From contig DOKY01000008.1 of the NCBI GenBank assembly GCA_003510135.1, positions 1-32,177 of the forward strand: a stretch of 32,177 nucleotides of DNA, written 5' to 3'. The notes under the pieces are model-generated. The model searched no databases, was not told the DNA's origin, and saw only the letters and a program-made list of their open reading frames with translations. A program made the translations under genes and the position numbers. This DNA comes from Pseudothermotoga sp. (GTDB lineage: Bacteria > Thermotogota > Thermotogae > Thermotogales > DSM-5069). Below are positions 21,221 to 29,477 of this stretch, piece after piece. Numbering within the stretch: the stretch's first letter is position 1; every line of letters starts with the position of its first letter.

Positions 21221-22297
21221 TCAAAGCATCTGAAGCTTCCTCTCCAGATGGGTGAGTCTTTCCAGGCGGTCTTCATGTATCACGACATCCTCTTCTATTC
21301 TAACACCGAATTTACCTTCGATGTAGATTCCCGGCTCGATCGTCACGACTGCTCCGACTGGGAGTATTGACTCGTTGCTCTGGTTCACCCTTGGTGCCTC
21401 GTGAACCTCCAGTCCCAGACCATGACCAAGGCCGTGGCCAAAGTATTCACCGAAACCACCGCTGGATATGTGCGTGCGCGCCACGGAGTCCAACTCCTTA
21501 CCAGTCATTCGGCCAGAACCTTTCTCGAGTGCCAGAGATTGAGCCTCAAATACCGTGTTGTATATTTTCATGAATTCTTCGTCTGGCTTGCCGAAATAAA
21601 AGGTCCTGGTTATGTCCGCACAGTAACCTCTGAACTTTGCGCCAAAGTCGAAGAGCACCGGTTCGTTCATCCTCAGTCTTCGTTCCGAAGCTCTTCCGTG
21701 CGGCAGCGCCGTTCTCGGTCCTGTTATGACGATCGTCTCGAACGCTATACCATCAGCTCCGAGAAGTTTCATTTGGTACTCGAGTTCGGCCGCGATGTCC
21801 TTCTCTGCCACCCCTTCTTTGACGAGCGGCAGAACTTTCACGAGTGCTTCTTCACTGATCTGGATCGCCTTCTTGATGAACTCTATCTCCTGAGGCTCTT
21901 TGATCATGCGCATCTGTTCAACGATGTGATCGATGGGCTTGTAAACAGCCTGGTACTTTTCAGAGAGCTTCAGGTACATATCATGACTTATCCGAGAAAA
22001 TTCCAGTCCGATGACCTTGGGCTTGATGTTCTGAAGTACACCAACGACGGTGTCATAAATGTTCGATCCGCGATGTTCAACCAGTGTGAAGTTGCTCTGT
22101 TGTTTGGCCTGTTCAAAATACCTCGAGTCCGTGACTATGAACTGAGAATCTGTAGTGATGATGAGAAAACTGAGTGAGCCAGTGAACCCCGATAGGTACA
22201 TCGTGGTTGGTCGAGAGGAGTACTCTACGTTGCATATGAGCGCGGCATCGATGTTTTCCTTCTCCAACGCTTCGACAAACTTCCTGACTCTTTCCAT
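21221..22297 (-). CDS. pepP: M24 family Xaa-Pro peptidase
   Basis: 358-residue creatinase-fold metallopeptidase that removes an N-terminal residue before proline. N-terminal domain (about 1-120) and catalytic domain with all five metal ligands: Asp in VLFDFGAKFRGYCADITRTF (two Asp), His in GHGLGHGLGLEVHEAP, Glu in TIEPGIYI and Glu in VRIEEDVVI. The frame extends 11 codons further upstream, but the ATG at 22297 has GGAGGTGAT about 8 bases before it. First gene of the nine-gene leftward operon; it could equally be annotated as aminopeptidase P or YqhT-like. Confidence 0.92.
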   Translation of the reverse strand: MERVRKFVEALEKENIDAALICNVEYSSRPTTMYLSGFTGSLSFLIITTDSQFIVTDSRYFEQAKQQSNFTLVEHRGSNIYDTVVGVLQNIKPKVIGLEFSRISHDMYLKLSEKYQAVYKPIDHIVEQMRMIKEPQEIEFIKKAIQISEEALVKVLPLVKEGVAEKDIAAELEYQMKLLGADGIAFETIVITGPRTALPHGRASERRLRMNEPVLFDFGAKFRGYCADITRTFYFGKPDEEFMKIYNTVFEAQSLALEKGSGRMTGKELDSVARTHISSGGFGEYFGHGLGHGLGLEVHEAPRVNQSNESILPVGAVVTIEPGIYIEGKFGVRIEEDVVIHEDRLERLTHLERKLQML

Positions 22298-22321
22298 GCT
22301 TCGATCACCTCCGTCGTTTCG

Positions 22322-22331
22322 ATTGTACAAT
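22322..22331. promoter_or_regulatory. Palindromic shared -10 element between divergent pepP and nth
   Basis: ATTGTACAAT is a perfect 10-base palindrome that reads TACAAT on both strands. It lies 22 bases from the nth ATG and 24 bases from the pepP ATG, so both genes would have leaders of roughly 15-18 bases carrying their ribosome binding sites. -35 matches are weak on both sides. Confidence 0.4.
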
Positions 22332-22353
22332 ATCTCACGAGGTGGGCGAATCG

Positions 22354-22974
22354 ATGAACGAGCCTAGCAGAACTGTCGAGAAGATAGTGAAACTGTTCCC
22401 ACGAGAAAGGTTTTCATACGATCCTTTCAAGATTCTCATCTGCACCATACTCAGTCAGCGAACCAGGGATGAAAACACAGAAAGCGCATGCGAAAAACTT
22501 TTTGCCCGGTACAAAGACGCCTTCGATCTCGCCAAAGCGGCACCAAGTGATCTTTACGAACTCATCAGGGAAAGCGGAATGTACAGGCAGAAGGCACAGA
22601 GAATCGTTGAGGTGGCGAAAATTCTTGTTGAAAAGTACAGCGGGAAGGTCCCAGACAAACTGGAAGAGCTTCTTAAACTACCTGGTGTGGGTAGAAAAAC
22701 AGCGAACATAGTGTTGTACCAGGGCTTTGGCCAGCCGGCGATCGCTGTGGACACACATGTGCACAGGATCTCGAACAGACTCGGCCTTGTGAGAACAAAG
22801 AAACCAGAGGAGACCGAAGAACAGCTTAGAAAATTGATCCCAAAGCATCTGTGGGGACCGATGAATGGCTCGATGGTGGAGTTTGGAAGAAAAATTTGCC
22901 TGCCGGTGAGACCAAGATGTGAAAACTGTCCTCTGAACGGCGAATGCAAATACTTTTTGCAGAAAGGACGTTGA
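22354..22974 (+). CDS. nth: Endonuclease III (DNA glycosylase/AP lyase)
   Basis: 206-residue base-excision repair enzyme acting on oxidised pyrimidines. Helix-hairpin-helix LPGVGRKTANIVLYQGF carries the catalytic Lys, VDTHVHRISNRLGLV the catalytic Asp, and the C-terminal Cys residues in CLPVRPRCENCPLNGEC form C-x6-C-x2-C-x5-C for the 4Fe-4S cluster. Length matches E. coli Nth (211). The in-frame GTG at 22342 lies within the GAGGTGG ribosome binding site, so the ATG at 22354 is chosen. Its stop codon lies inside the -35 box of the next promoter. Confidence 0.95.
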   Translation: MNEPSRTVEKIVKLFPRERFSYDPFKILICTILSQRTRDENTESACEKLFARYKDAFDLAKAAPSDLYELIRESGMYRQKAQRIVEVAKILVEKYSGKVPDKLEELLKLPGVGRKTANIVLYQGFGQPAIAVDTHVHRISNRLGLVRTKKPEETEEQLRKLIPKHLWGPMNGSMVEFGRKICLPVRPRCENCPLNGECKYFLQKGR

Positions 22975-23000
22975 AAATTAAAGCATGACGCCAGTATAAT
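22971..23000 (+). promoter_or_regulatory. Sigma-70 type promoter for the peptide transporter operon
   Basis: TTGAAA (22971-22976), an 18-base spacer and TATAAT (22995-23000). The predicted start near 23007 gives a leader of about 25 bases with AGGGGGTG before the GTG at 23032. The -35 box contains the nth stop codon. Confidence 0.75.
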
Positions 23001-23031
23001 TAGGGTAAACTTGGTTTAGGGGGTGGATTGT

Positions 23032-24573
23032 GTGAGAAGGTTCTTGGTTGCTTTTCTGCTCGTGGTGGTACTCACGGTGGCATTCAGTCAGAAGCAGACC
23101 ATGGTCGTCTACGCCTACGGTTCTGAGATGATCACACTCGATCCCAGCACAGAATTTTCGAACTCCATCATTGTGCTGAACAACGTTTACGAAACCCTGA
23201 CACGCTATGTGGATGGGAAACTCGAACCGCTTCTCGCTACAGAATGGTCGGCGAACGAAGACGGCACAGTGTGGACCTTCAAGTTAAGAAAGAACGTCAA
23301 GTTTCATGACGGTACTGAGCTCACGTCCGAAGCTGTGAAGTTTTCCATCGAGAGAACGATCAGGCTCGCGGGTGGACCTGCTTACATTTGGGACAGTGTC
23401 AAGGAAATCGAAACACCAGATCCCTACACCGTCGTCTTCAAACTCAAGTACCCTGCGAACATTCCGCTCATTGCGTCGGCCGGCTATGGGGCTTTCATAT
23501 TCAGTCCGAAAGTGGCTCAGATCGGAGATGACGAGGCAATCGCGAACTGGTTCAATGCTGGCAACGATGCAGGTACAGGTCCGTACACCATCACCAAGTA
23601 CGATCCCAAGACACAGGTAGTCCTGAGAAAGTTCGACGGTTACTGGCAGGGTTGGACTGAAGGGAAATTCGATATCGCCGTCATCCAGATCGTGCCAGAT
23701 CCTTCTTTGAGGATGCAGATGGTCACCTCCGGCAAGATTCACGTCACAAGGGAATTAATTTACGACGATCTGAAAAAGCTGGAGAACAACCCAGACGTTC
23801 ACATCGCTCAGAAACCCAGCTTTCAGGTGCTGTATCTGTTTTTCAACACGAAAAAGTTCCCTCTCAGCAATCCGGACTTCAGAGCCGCTGTGGCTTACGC
23901 AATACCCTACAAGGAGATCATCGATCACGTTCTGCTCGGTTACGGGCTGCAACCTTCAGGGATCATACCCAGGGGCATGTTCGGTTATGCGGATCATTTA
24001 CCGCCCCTCTCTCAGGATCTGGAGAAAGCCAGACAGCTTCTGGCCAAGTCAAACGTTGATCCTAAGAACGTGAAACTGGTGCTGACGTATCTGCAATCCA
24101 ATGAGAGCGAGAAAAAGGCATCGGAGCTCATCTGGTCAAGTTTGAAGAAACTCGGTATAGAGGTTGAACTGAGACCCATGAACTGGGAACAACAGTGGGC
24201 CTGGGCGAGGAGCGATCCATCGAAGGCCCAAGACATGTTCATCATGTACTGGTGGCCAACCGTGATGACACCGTACGACTTCCTCTTCAGCATGTTCCAC
24301 ACGGAAGAGGAAGTGCTGTTCAATCTTTCCTACTACTACAATGAAGAGGTGGACAAACTGATGGACGAGGCTGTACAAGTCGAAGGTACGAATCCGAAGC
24401 GTGCCGAGCAACTCTACAAGATGGTCGAAACGATTCTGCGCAGAGATCTGCCTGCAGTCCCACTGTACCAGATCAGCGATATTTATGTGGTTCACAAATC
24501 AGTCAAAGGATTCACGCCGAATCCCGCCTATCCAAATGTCGTCTTCTTCTACGAACTTGAGAGTGGATCTTGA
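23032..24573 (+). CDS. Family-5 ABC peptide-binding protein
   Basis: 513-residue extracytoplasmic solute-binding protein of the DppA/OppA family. The signal peptide is MRRFLVAFLLVVVLTVAFS with likely cleavage after AFS; there is no lipobox Cys. The mature part shows LDPSTEFSNSIIVLNNVYETL, the family signature LLATEWSANEDGTVWTFKL followed by LRKNVKFHDGTELTSEAVKF, and FRAAVAYAIPYKEI. The substrate is probably a short peptide, though some Thermotogales family-5 proteins bind oligosaccharides. The frame extends to a GTG at 23023 within the ribosome binding site; the GTG at 23032, 6 bases after it, is preferred. First gene of a seven-gene operon that ends with two amide- or peptide-related enzymes. 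Confidence 0.92.
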   Translation: MRRFLVAFLLVVVLTVAFSQKQTMVVYAYGSEMITLDPSTEFSNSIIVLNNVYETLTRYVDGKLEPLLATEWSANEDGTVWTFKLRKNVKFHDGTELTSEAVKFSIERTIRLAGGPAYIWDSVKEIETPDPYTVVFKLKYPANIPLIASAGYGAFIFSPKVAQIGDDEAIANWFNAGNDAGTGPYTITKYDPKTQVVLRKFDGYWQGWTEGKFDIAVIQIVPDPSLRMQMVTSGKIHVTRELIYDDLKKLENNPDVHIAQKPSFQVLYLFFNTKKFPLSNPDFRAAVAYAIPYKEIIDHVLLGYGLQPSGIIPRGMFGYADHLPPLSQDLEKARQLLAKSNVDPKNVKLVLTYLQSNESEKKASELIWSSLKKLGIEVELRPMNWEQQWAWARSDPSKAQDMFIMYWWPTVMTPYDFLFSMFHTEEEVLFNLSYYYNEEVDKLMDEAVQVEGTNPKRAEQLYKMVETILRRDLPAVPLYQISDIYVVHKSVKGFTPNPAYPNVVFFYELESGS

Positions 24574-24585
24574 GGGCGATCGCGC

Positions 24586-25605
24586 GTGAATTTTCTGAGG
24601 TACACCGTTTCGAGACTGTTTTGGTCTATCTTTGTCATCCTCGGAGTTGTGTTCGTAGTTTTCCTGGTTTCAAATGTTATACCTTCTGATCCAGCCGCGC
24701 TGTGGGTGGGTCCCAAGGCTACCCACAGCGCTATTCAAGCTGCGAGAGAAAAGCTGAAGCTGGACAGACCGATACTCGTGAGGTTTGGTCACTTCTTGAA
24801 GGACCTGCTTCGATTCGATCTGGGTACTTCGATACGAACGCACAGGCCTGTGATCGAAGACATAAGGAAAGCTTTGACGGCCACGTTCGAACTTTTGCTG
24901 GTCGCAGAATGTATCGCAATAGGATTGGGGATCCCACTCGGGGTTCTCGCCGCGGTAAAGAGAAACAGATGGTTTGACAACCTAAGCAGGATCTTTGCAG
25001 TCGCTGGTGTATCACTGCCAAGCTTCTGGTACGGTATGATCCTGCAACTTCTGTTCTTCAAATGGCTCGGTGTACTACCTCTGTCCGACAGGATCGACAC
25101 GTTTGTTTCTCTCATCTACCCGTTCGAGGAAAAGACAGGTTTCTACCTTATCGATACCCTGCTCGCACGAAACTACGTTGCCTTTTTCGATGTGATAAAA
25201 CATTTGATACTTCCAGCCATAACACTCGCCGCATATCCCGTAGGTTTGATCACCCGGCAAGTGCGTTCCATGATGGTCGAGGTGCTGCAGGAAAACTACA
25301 TCAGAACGGCCTTTGCGTACGCTATTCCCGAGCGGAAAATATACTTCGGCTACGCCCTCAAAAACGCCATAGCGCCTGCGATGGTGACGGTTGCTCTTTC
25401 TTTTGCTTACACACTCGTGGGGGCGTTCCTCGTTGAATTGATCTTCAACTGGCCGGGACTGGGTAGATACGCTGCAAACGCGATATTGAGCATGGACTAT
25501 CCAGCTGTCGTGGGGGTAACGATAGTGGCATCGGTATGTTATGTGTTCATCAATTTCGTGGTTGACCTGATTCAGGCGAAGATAGATCCAAGGATAAGGT
25601 TTTGA
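24586..25605 (+). CDS. ABC peptide transporter permease, DppB type
   Basis: 339-residue inner-membrane permease with about six helices. The N-terminus has the DppB-like FLVSNVIPSDPAALWVG and LDRPILVRFGHFLKDLLRFDLGTS, and the end has LVEXIFXWPGLGRYA-type sequence (read ELIFNWPGLGRYAANAI). The EAA loop that docks the ATPase reads RTAFAYAIPERKIYFGYALK, where the usual conserved Gly (AKGL-type) is replaced by Ala. GTG start 12 bases after the binding-protein gene. Confidence 0.93.
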   Translation: MNFLRYTVSRLFWSIFVILGVVFVVFLVSNVIPSDPAALWVGPKATHSAIQAAREKLKLDRPILVRFGHFLKDLLRFDLGTSIRTHRPVIEDIRKALTATFELLLVAECIAIGLGIPLGVLAAVKRNRWFDNLSRIFAVAGVSLPSFWYGMILQLLFFKWLGVLPLSDRIDTFVSLIYPFEEKTGFYLIDTLLARNYVAFFDVIKHLILPAITLAAYPVGLITRQVRSMMVEVLQENYIRTAFAYAIPERKIYFGYALKNAIAPAMVTVALSFAYTLVGAFLVELIFNWPGLGRYAANAILSMDYPAVVGVTIVASVCYVFINFVVDLIQAKIDPRIRF

Positions 25606-25638
25606 GGGGGAATCCTTCTGACTGGGAAACTTGTTAGA

Positions 25639-26472
25639 TTGGCTATGAAGAACCGCCTCGCCAGATTGAGTCTCACGATCGTCTCGACCTTCGTCTTGCT
25701 CGCGTTGATCGCCCCGTGGATAGTACCGTACAGGGATCAGGCCCTGGGTGAGCCAAACGTGGCGGAACGCTTGTTACCCCCGAGTTTGAAACACCCCTTT
25801 GGCACCGACCACATGGGTCGCGATATCCTCAGCCGCATGATTTACGGTGCGAGGACTTCGCTCTTTACAGCGGTCTCAGTCGTTTTCCTCTCTGCTCTGA
25901 TAGGTGTTCCGATCGGTATCGCAGCGGGTTACGCCGGAGGATTCTTGGACAACGTTCTGATGCGTTTCACAGATGTCTTTCTGTCTTTCCCTCCGCTCTT
26001 GCTCGCACTCTTGATCGCATCGACCCTTGGTAAGGGGTTGTTCAACGCCATTCTGGCTCTCGTGATAACCTGGTGGCCGTGGTACGCACGATTGGTACGA
26101 TCCCAAGCCTTGTCCATAAAATCACTTGCGTACGTTGAGGCGGCGAGAGCGGCAGGTGTTTCACACTTCGTCATCATGTTCAAGCACATTCTTCCAGGTT
26201 GCGTTGCGCCACTCGCCGTGCAATGTACGATGGATATGGGCAGCGCCATCTTGGAGGCCGCAGCTTTGTCTTTTCTTGGCTTGGGAGTTCAGCCTCCTGC
26301 TCCCGACTGGGGTTTGATGATCAGTGAAGGAAAGGCTTACTTTTTGAATTACTGGTGGGTACCAACGTTCCCGGGTGTGTTCATGCTGCTTTTGGTCATG
26401 GCTTTCAATTTACTCGGTGACGTCTTCAGAGAACTCGTAGATCCAAGGTTGAGGAGGAGAATGCTGATTTGA
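25639..26472 (+). CDS. ABC peptide transporter permease, DppC type
   Basis: 277-residue permease partner of DppB. The N-terminal helix leads to LKHPFGTDHMGRDILSRMIYGARTSL, a DppC signature; the EAA loop YVEAARAAGVSHFVIMFKHI is normal; the end has SFLGLGVQPPAPDWG and FNLLGDVFRELVDPRLRR. The start is uncertain: the TTG at 25639 is given, but the only good ribosome binding site (GAGGGGG, 25604-25610) is spaced for an in-frame CTG at 25618, which would add seven residues (start then MTGKLVR). ATG 25645 has no ribosome binding site. Confidence 0.93.
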   Translation: MAMKNRLARLSLTIVSTFVLLALIAPWIVPYRDQALGEPNVAERLLPPSLKHPFGTDHMGRDILSRMIYGARTSLFTAVSVVFLSALIGVPIGIAAGYAGGFLDNVLMRFTDVFLSFPPLLLALLIASTLGKGLFNAILALVITWWPWYARLVRSQALSIKSLAYVEAARAAGVSHFVIMFKHILPGCVAPLAVQCTMDMGSAILEAAALSFLGLGVQPPAPDWGLMISEGKAYFLNYWWVPTFPGVFMLLLVMAFNLLGDVFRELVDPRLRRRMLI

Positions 26473-27428
26473 GTGAGCTTGTGAAATTCGAGAACTACTC
26501 TTTGACTTTCAAGACCCTTTACGGTGAAGTCAAGGCATTGAGGAACCTGTCTTTCACGATCAACAGTGGGGAAATAGTGGCACTCGTTGGAGAAACAGGT
26601 TGTGGAAAGACAGTGACTGCGCTTTCGATCATAGGCCTTCTTCCAGAGAACGCCTCGCAGAGTGGCAAGATCTTTTTCAAAGGGATGGAGGTGAACCACG
26701 AGAATATCAAGAAAATACGTGGCAAAGAAGCTGCAATCGTTTTCCAGGACCCTACTTCCTCGCTGAACCCGCTTTACACCGTTGAACGACAGCTTGTGGA
26801 CGTACTGACGAGCAGATGGGACATCTCTGTAAGCAAAGCGAGAGAAAAAGTAGATGGACTTCTCAGACAGGTGCAACTGTTCGACGTTGAGAGAATCCGA
26901 CGAGCTTACCCGCACGAGCTTTCCGGTGGTATGAGACAGCGCGTCATGATCGCCATGGCCCTTGCTTGCGAGCCAAGTTTGCTCATCGCCGATGAACCGA
27001 CGACAGCCCTGGATGTGACCGTACAGAGGCAGATACTCTATTTAATCTGGGAGTTGCAAAAAACAAGGAAGTTCTCGGTGCTCTTCATCACACACGATCT
27101 GGGCATCGTCGCACAACTCGCCGACAGGGTCGTGGTCATGTACGCAGGAAACATCGTCGAGATGGCACCAAAGAAAGAGTTATTTTCAAACCCGATGCAT
27201 CCCTACACGTCCGGACTTCTGAACTGCGCGCTGGATGCGCGCAAGAAAAGATTGCCGGAGCCAATTCCTGGTTCTCTACCGTCTCTCACAGAGCTTCCGG
27301 ACGGTTGTGCCTTCAGGGAAAGATGCGGACGGGTCCGAAATGAGTGTGGCATCCTGGCACCTGAGCTGACGGAAGTATGGCCAAACCATTTTGTCGCTTG
27401 CCATCTTTGGGGGGAACATTGTGGTTGA
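26469..27428 (+). CDS. ABC peptide transporter ATPase, DppD type
   Basis: 319-residue ATPase that powers the DppB/DppC channel from the cytoplasmic side. Walker A GETGCGKT, Q-loop FQDPTSSLNPL, signature LSGGMRQRVMIAMAL, Walker B LLIADEPTTALD and H-loop ITHDLG. The C-terminal oligopeptide-type extension has four Cys (CAFRERCGRVRNEC and a later Cys in FVACHL), a motif reported to bind an iron-sulfur cluster in DppD/OppD proteins. TTG start in a TTGA overlap with the permease gene, GAGGAGGA about 10 bases upstream. Confidence 0.94.
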   Translation: MSELVKFENYSLTFKTLYGEVKALRNLSFTINSGEIVALVGETGCGKTVTALSIIGLLPENASQSGKIFFKGMEVNHENIKKIRGKEAAIVFQDPTSSLNPLYTVERQLVDVLTSRWDISVSKAREKVDGLLRQVQLFDVERIRRAYPHELSGGMRQRVMIAMALACEPSLLIADEPTTALDVTVQRQILYLIWELQKTRKFSVLFITHDLGIVAQLADRVVVMYAGNIVEMAPKKELFSNPMHPYTSGLLNCALDARKKRLPEPIPGSLPSLTELPDGCAFRERCGRVRNECGILAPELTEVWPNHFVACHLWGEHCG

Positions 27429-28395
27429 GGTCAGGAACTTGAAAAAGCATTTTGCGGTTAGAGGTAGAGGACTGTGGGGAAAGAAATATGTAGTCAAAGC
27501 GGTCGATGATGTGAGCTTCTTCGTCAAGGAGGGTGAGAGCGTCGCGATCGTTGGGGAGTCAGGCAGTGGGAAGAGTACACTGATTCGTTGCATCAACGGC
27601 TTGGTCAAGCCCACGAGCGGGGAAGTGTTTCTCGATGGTGAACCCGTGGTTGGACTTAAGGGACGAGAATATAAAGAAAAAGTTGCGAGGAAAGTCCAGA
27701 TGGTTTTTCAGGACCCCACAACGTCTTTGAATCCAAGACTCAGAGTCTTCGATATCATAGTGGAACCTGTCCTCGCACAGCGACGGATTCTCAAGGCTCA
27801 CCTCGTTGACATCGTGAACGACCTGCTGCGAAAGGTGGGACTCGATCCTAAGCTTTCAGACAGATATCCTGGCGAGCTCAGCGGTGGCCAATGCCAGAGG
27901 GTAGCGATAGCGAGGGCACTCTCCGTGAGACCAAAGATCCTTCTTTTGGACGAACCCACCTCTTCGTTGGATGTGTCAGTTCAGGCACAGGTTTTGAAAC
28001 TGCTCAACGAGTTACGCCAAACCTTCCATTTGACTTACATCTTCGTCAGCCACGATCTGGGAGTGGTGAGAAATGTCGCGGAAACGGTCTTCGTGATGTA
28101 TTTGGGAAAGATCGTTGAAGTCGGTCCCACAGAAAAGGTCATAGATCGACCGCTACATCCTTACACAAAACTTCTCATCGAATCCATCTTCTATCCAGAT
28201 CCAGACGCTGAAATGAGAAAGCCAGCGATCATGAGCGAAGCGGGAATGACAGTGAACGGTGGTTGCAGGTTCAAAACCAGGTGCCCATTTTCGACGAAAG
28301 AGTGTGAATCTTACGACATGGAAGCGTTTGAAGTATCTAAAGACAGATCCGTATCGTGCATCAAATGGGAGGAGGTAGCAGAATGGTCGAGCTGA
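27421..28395 (+). CDS. ABC peptide transporter ATPase, DppF type
   Basis: 324-residue second ATPase. Walker A GESGSGKST, Q-loop FQDPTTSLNPR, signature LSGGQCQRVAIARAL, Walker B ILLLDEPTSSLD and H-loop SHDLG. The C-terminal Cys motif CRFKTRCPFSTKEC with a later Cys (SVSCIKW) is present as in DppF/OppF. The frame opens at 27391, but the GTG at 27421 after a G-rich ribosome binding site fits the normal start VVEVRNLKKHF. It overlaps DppD by 8 bases and the next gene by 13. Confidence 0.94.
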   Translation: MVEVRNLKKHFAVRGRGLWGKKYVVKAVDDVSFFVKEGESVAIVGESGSGKSTLIRCINGLVKPTSGEVFLDGEPVVGLKGREYKEKVARKVQMVFQDPTTSLNPRLRVFDIIVEPVLAQRRILKAHLVDIVNDLLRKVGLDPKLSDRYPGELSGGQCQRVAIARALSVRPKILLLDEPTSSLDVSVQAQVLKLLNELRQTFHLTYIFVSHDLGVVRNVAETVFVMYLGKIVEVGPTEKVIDRPLHPYTKLLIESIFYPDPDAEMRKPAIMSEAGMTVNGGCRFKTRCPFSTKECESYDMEAFEVSKDRSVSCIKWEEVAEWSS

Positions 28396-29477
28396 ATTTG
28401 AAGGATATCGAGCAGATCCTTTTTGGCTGTGCAGTTCTCGGAACAGGCGGAGGAGGAGATTTGCAGAGGGGCTTGGAAACGGTCAGAAGAACTGTGAAGG
28501 GAAAGGTTGTACTCATGGATGTTGATGAATTTGGTGACGAAGAACTGGCAGCCTGCCCGTACTTCGTTGGATCTGTTTCACCAACAACGAGAACGAAGAA
28601 TCTTGAAAGAAGGATCGAATCACCTGTGTACGAATCTTTCAAACTCCTCGAGCGCTACTTGGGAAAGAAATTCGGTGCAGTCTTTCCGACCGAACTTGGC
28701 GGTGGGAACACGGCTGTTGCGTTCGAAGTTGCAGCGCAGACTGGCGCGGTCGTTCTGGACGGGGATCCTGTTGGTAGAGCTGTTCCGGAAGTTCAACACA
28801 CAAGTTTCTACCTGCTGAACATCCCCATGACCCCATTCACAGTCTGCAACCATTTCGGTGACAAAATGATAATCGAAGAAGTCAGCAGCGACGAGCAAGC
28901 CGAGCAGATCACGCGTGCCGTGGCGGTCGTGAGTGAAGGGAAGGTTGGTGTTACGTCGCACCCACTGAAAGGCTCCGTGCTGAAAAAGAGTCTTGTGAAG
29001 GGTACGGTAAGTCTTGCCTGGAAGGTCGGGAAAGCCCGGGAAGAAGCACTGCTCAAAGGGAAAAATCCGGTACAGGCTATCGCGAACGCCCTGAGCGCAA
29101 AGATTCTTTTCGAAGGAACAGCTGAGTCCGATGCCATGTGGGAAGACAGGGATGGTTTTACGTACGGTGAGATGCACTTCACGGGAGTCGGACTGTTCAG
29201 AGGTAGGAAATTCAAAATCTGGTTCAAGAACGAAAACCTCATAGCCTGGATCGATGAACAGGTGTGCCTGACCTGCCCAGACCTGATCATCGTTCTCAGG
29301 GCCAAGGATGGAACACCCGTGCTGAACCCTCATCTGAGAGAAGGTGAACACGTCGTGGTCCTCGGTGTCGCCACGAACGAACTCTGGAGAAGTTCTGGGG
29401 CGATTGAAGTATTTGGACCGAGACACTTTGGATTCGATTTCGACGAGGTACTTTTGAATGGGAGGAGCGAAAAATGA
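28383..29477 (+). CDS. DUF917 / S-methyl-thiohydantoin-desulfurase-domain protein
   Basis: 364-residue cytosolic protein of the DUF917 family. The N-terminal glycine-rich ILFGCAVLGTGGGGDLQRG is the family hallmark, followed by PYFVGSVSPTTRTKN, FPTELGGGNTAVAFEVAA, VLDGDPVGRAVPEVQHTSF and a C-terminal domain with LIAWIDEQVCLTCPDLI and GEHVVVLGVATNELWR. Members often neighbour hydantoinase/oxoprolinase genes and act on, or are thought to act on, small cyclic amides; the reaction here is unknown. The ATG at 28383 has GGGAGGAGG upstream and overlaps DppF by 13 bases. Co-transcription with a peptide importer suggests the substrate arrives through that importer. Confidence 0.8.
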   Translation: MVELNLKDIEQILFGCAVLGTGGGGDLQRGLETVRRTVKGKVVLMDVDEFGDEELAACPYFVGSVSPTTRTKNLERRIESPVYESFKLLERYLGKKFGAVFPTELGGGNTAVAFEVAAQTGAVVLDGDPVGRAVPEVQHTSFYLLNIPMTPFTVCNHFGDKMIIEEVSSDEQAEQITRAVAVVSEGKVGVTSHPLKGSVLKKSLVKGTVSLAWKVGKAREEALLKGKNPVQAIANALSAKILFEGTAESDAMWEDRDGFTYGEMHFTGVGLFRGRKFKIWFKNENLIAWIDEQVCLTCPDLIIVLRAKDGTPVLNPHLREGEHVVVLGVATNELWRSSGAIEVFGPRHFGFDFDEVLLNGRSEK

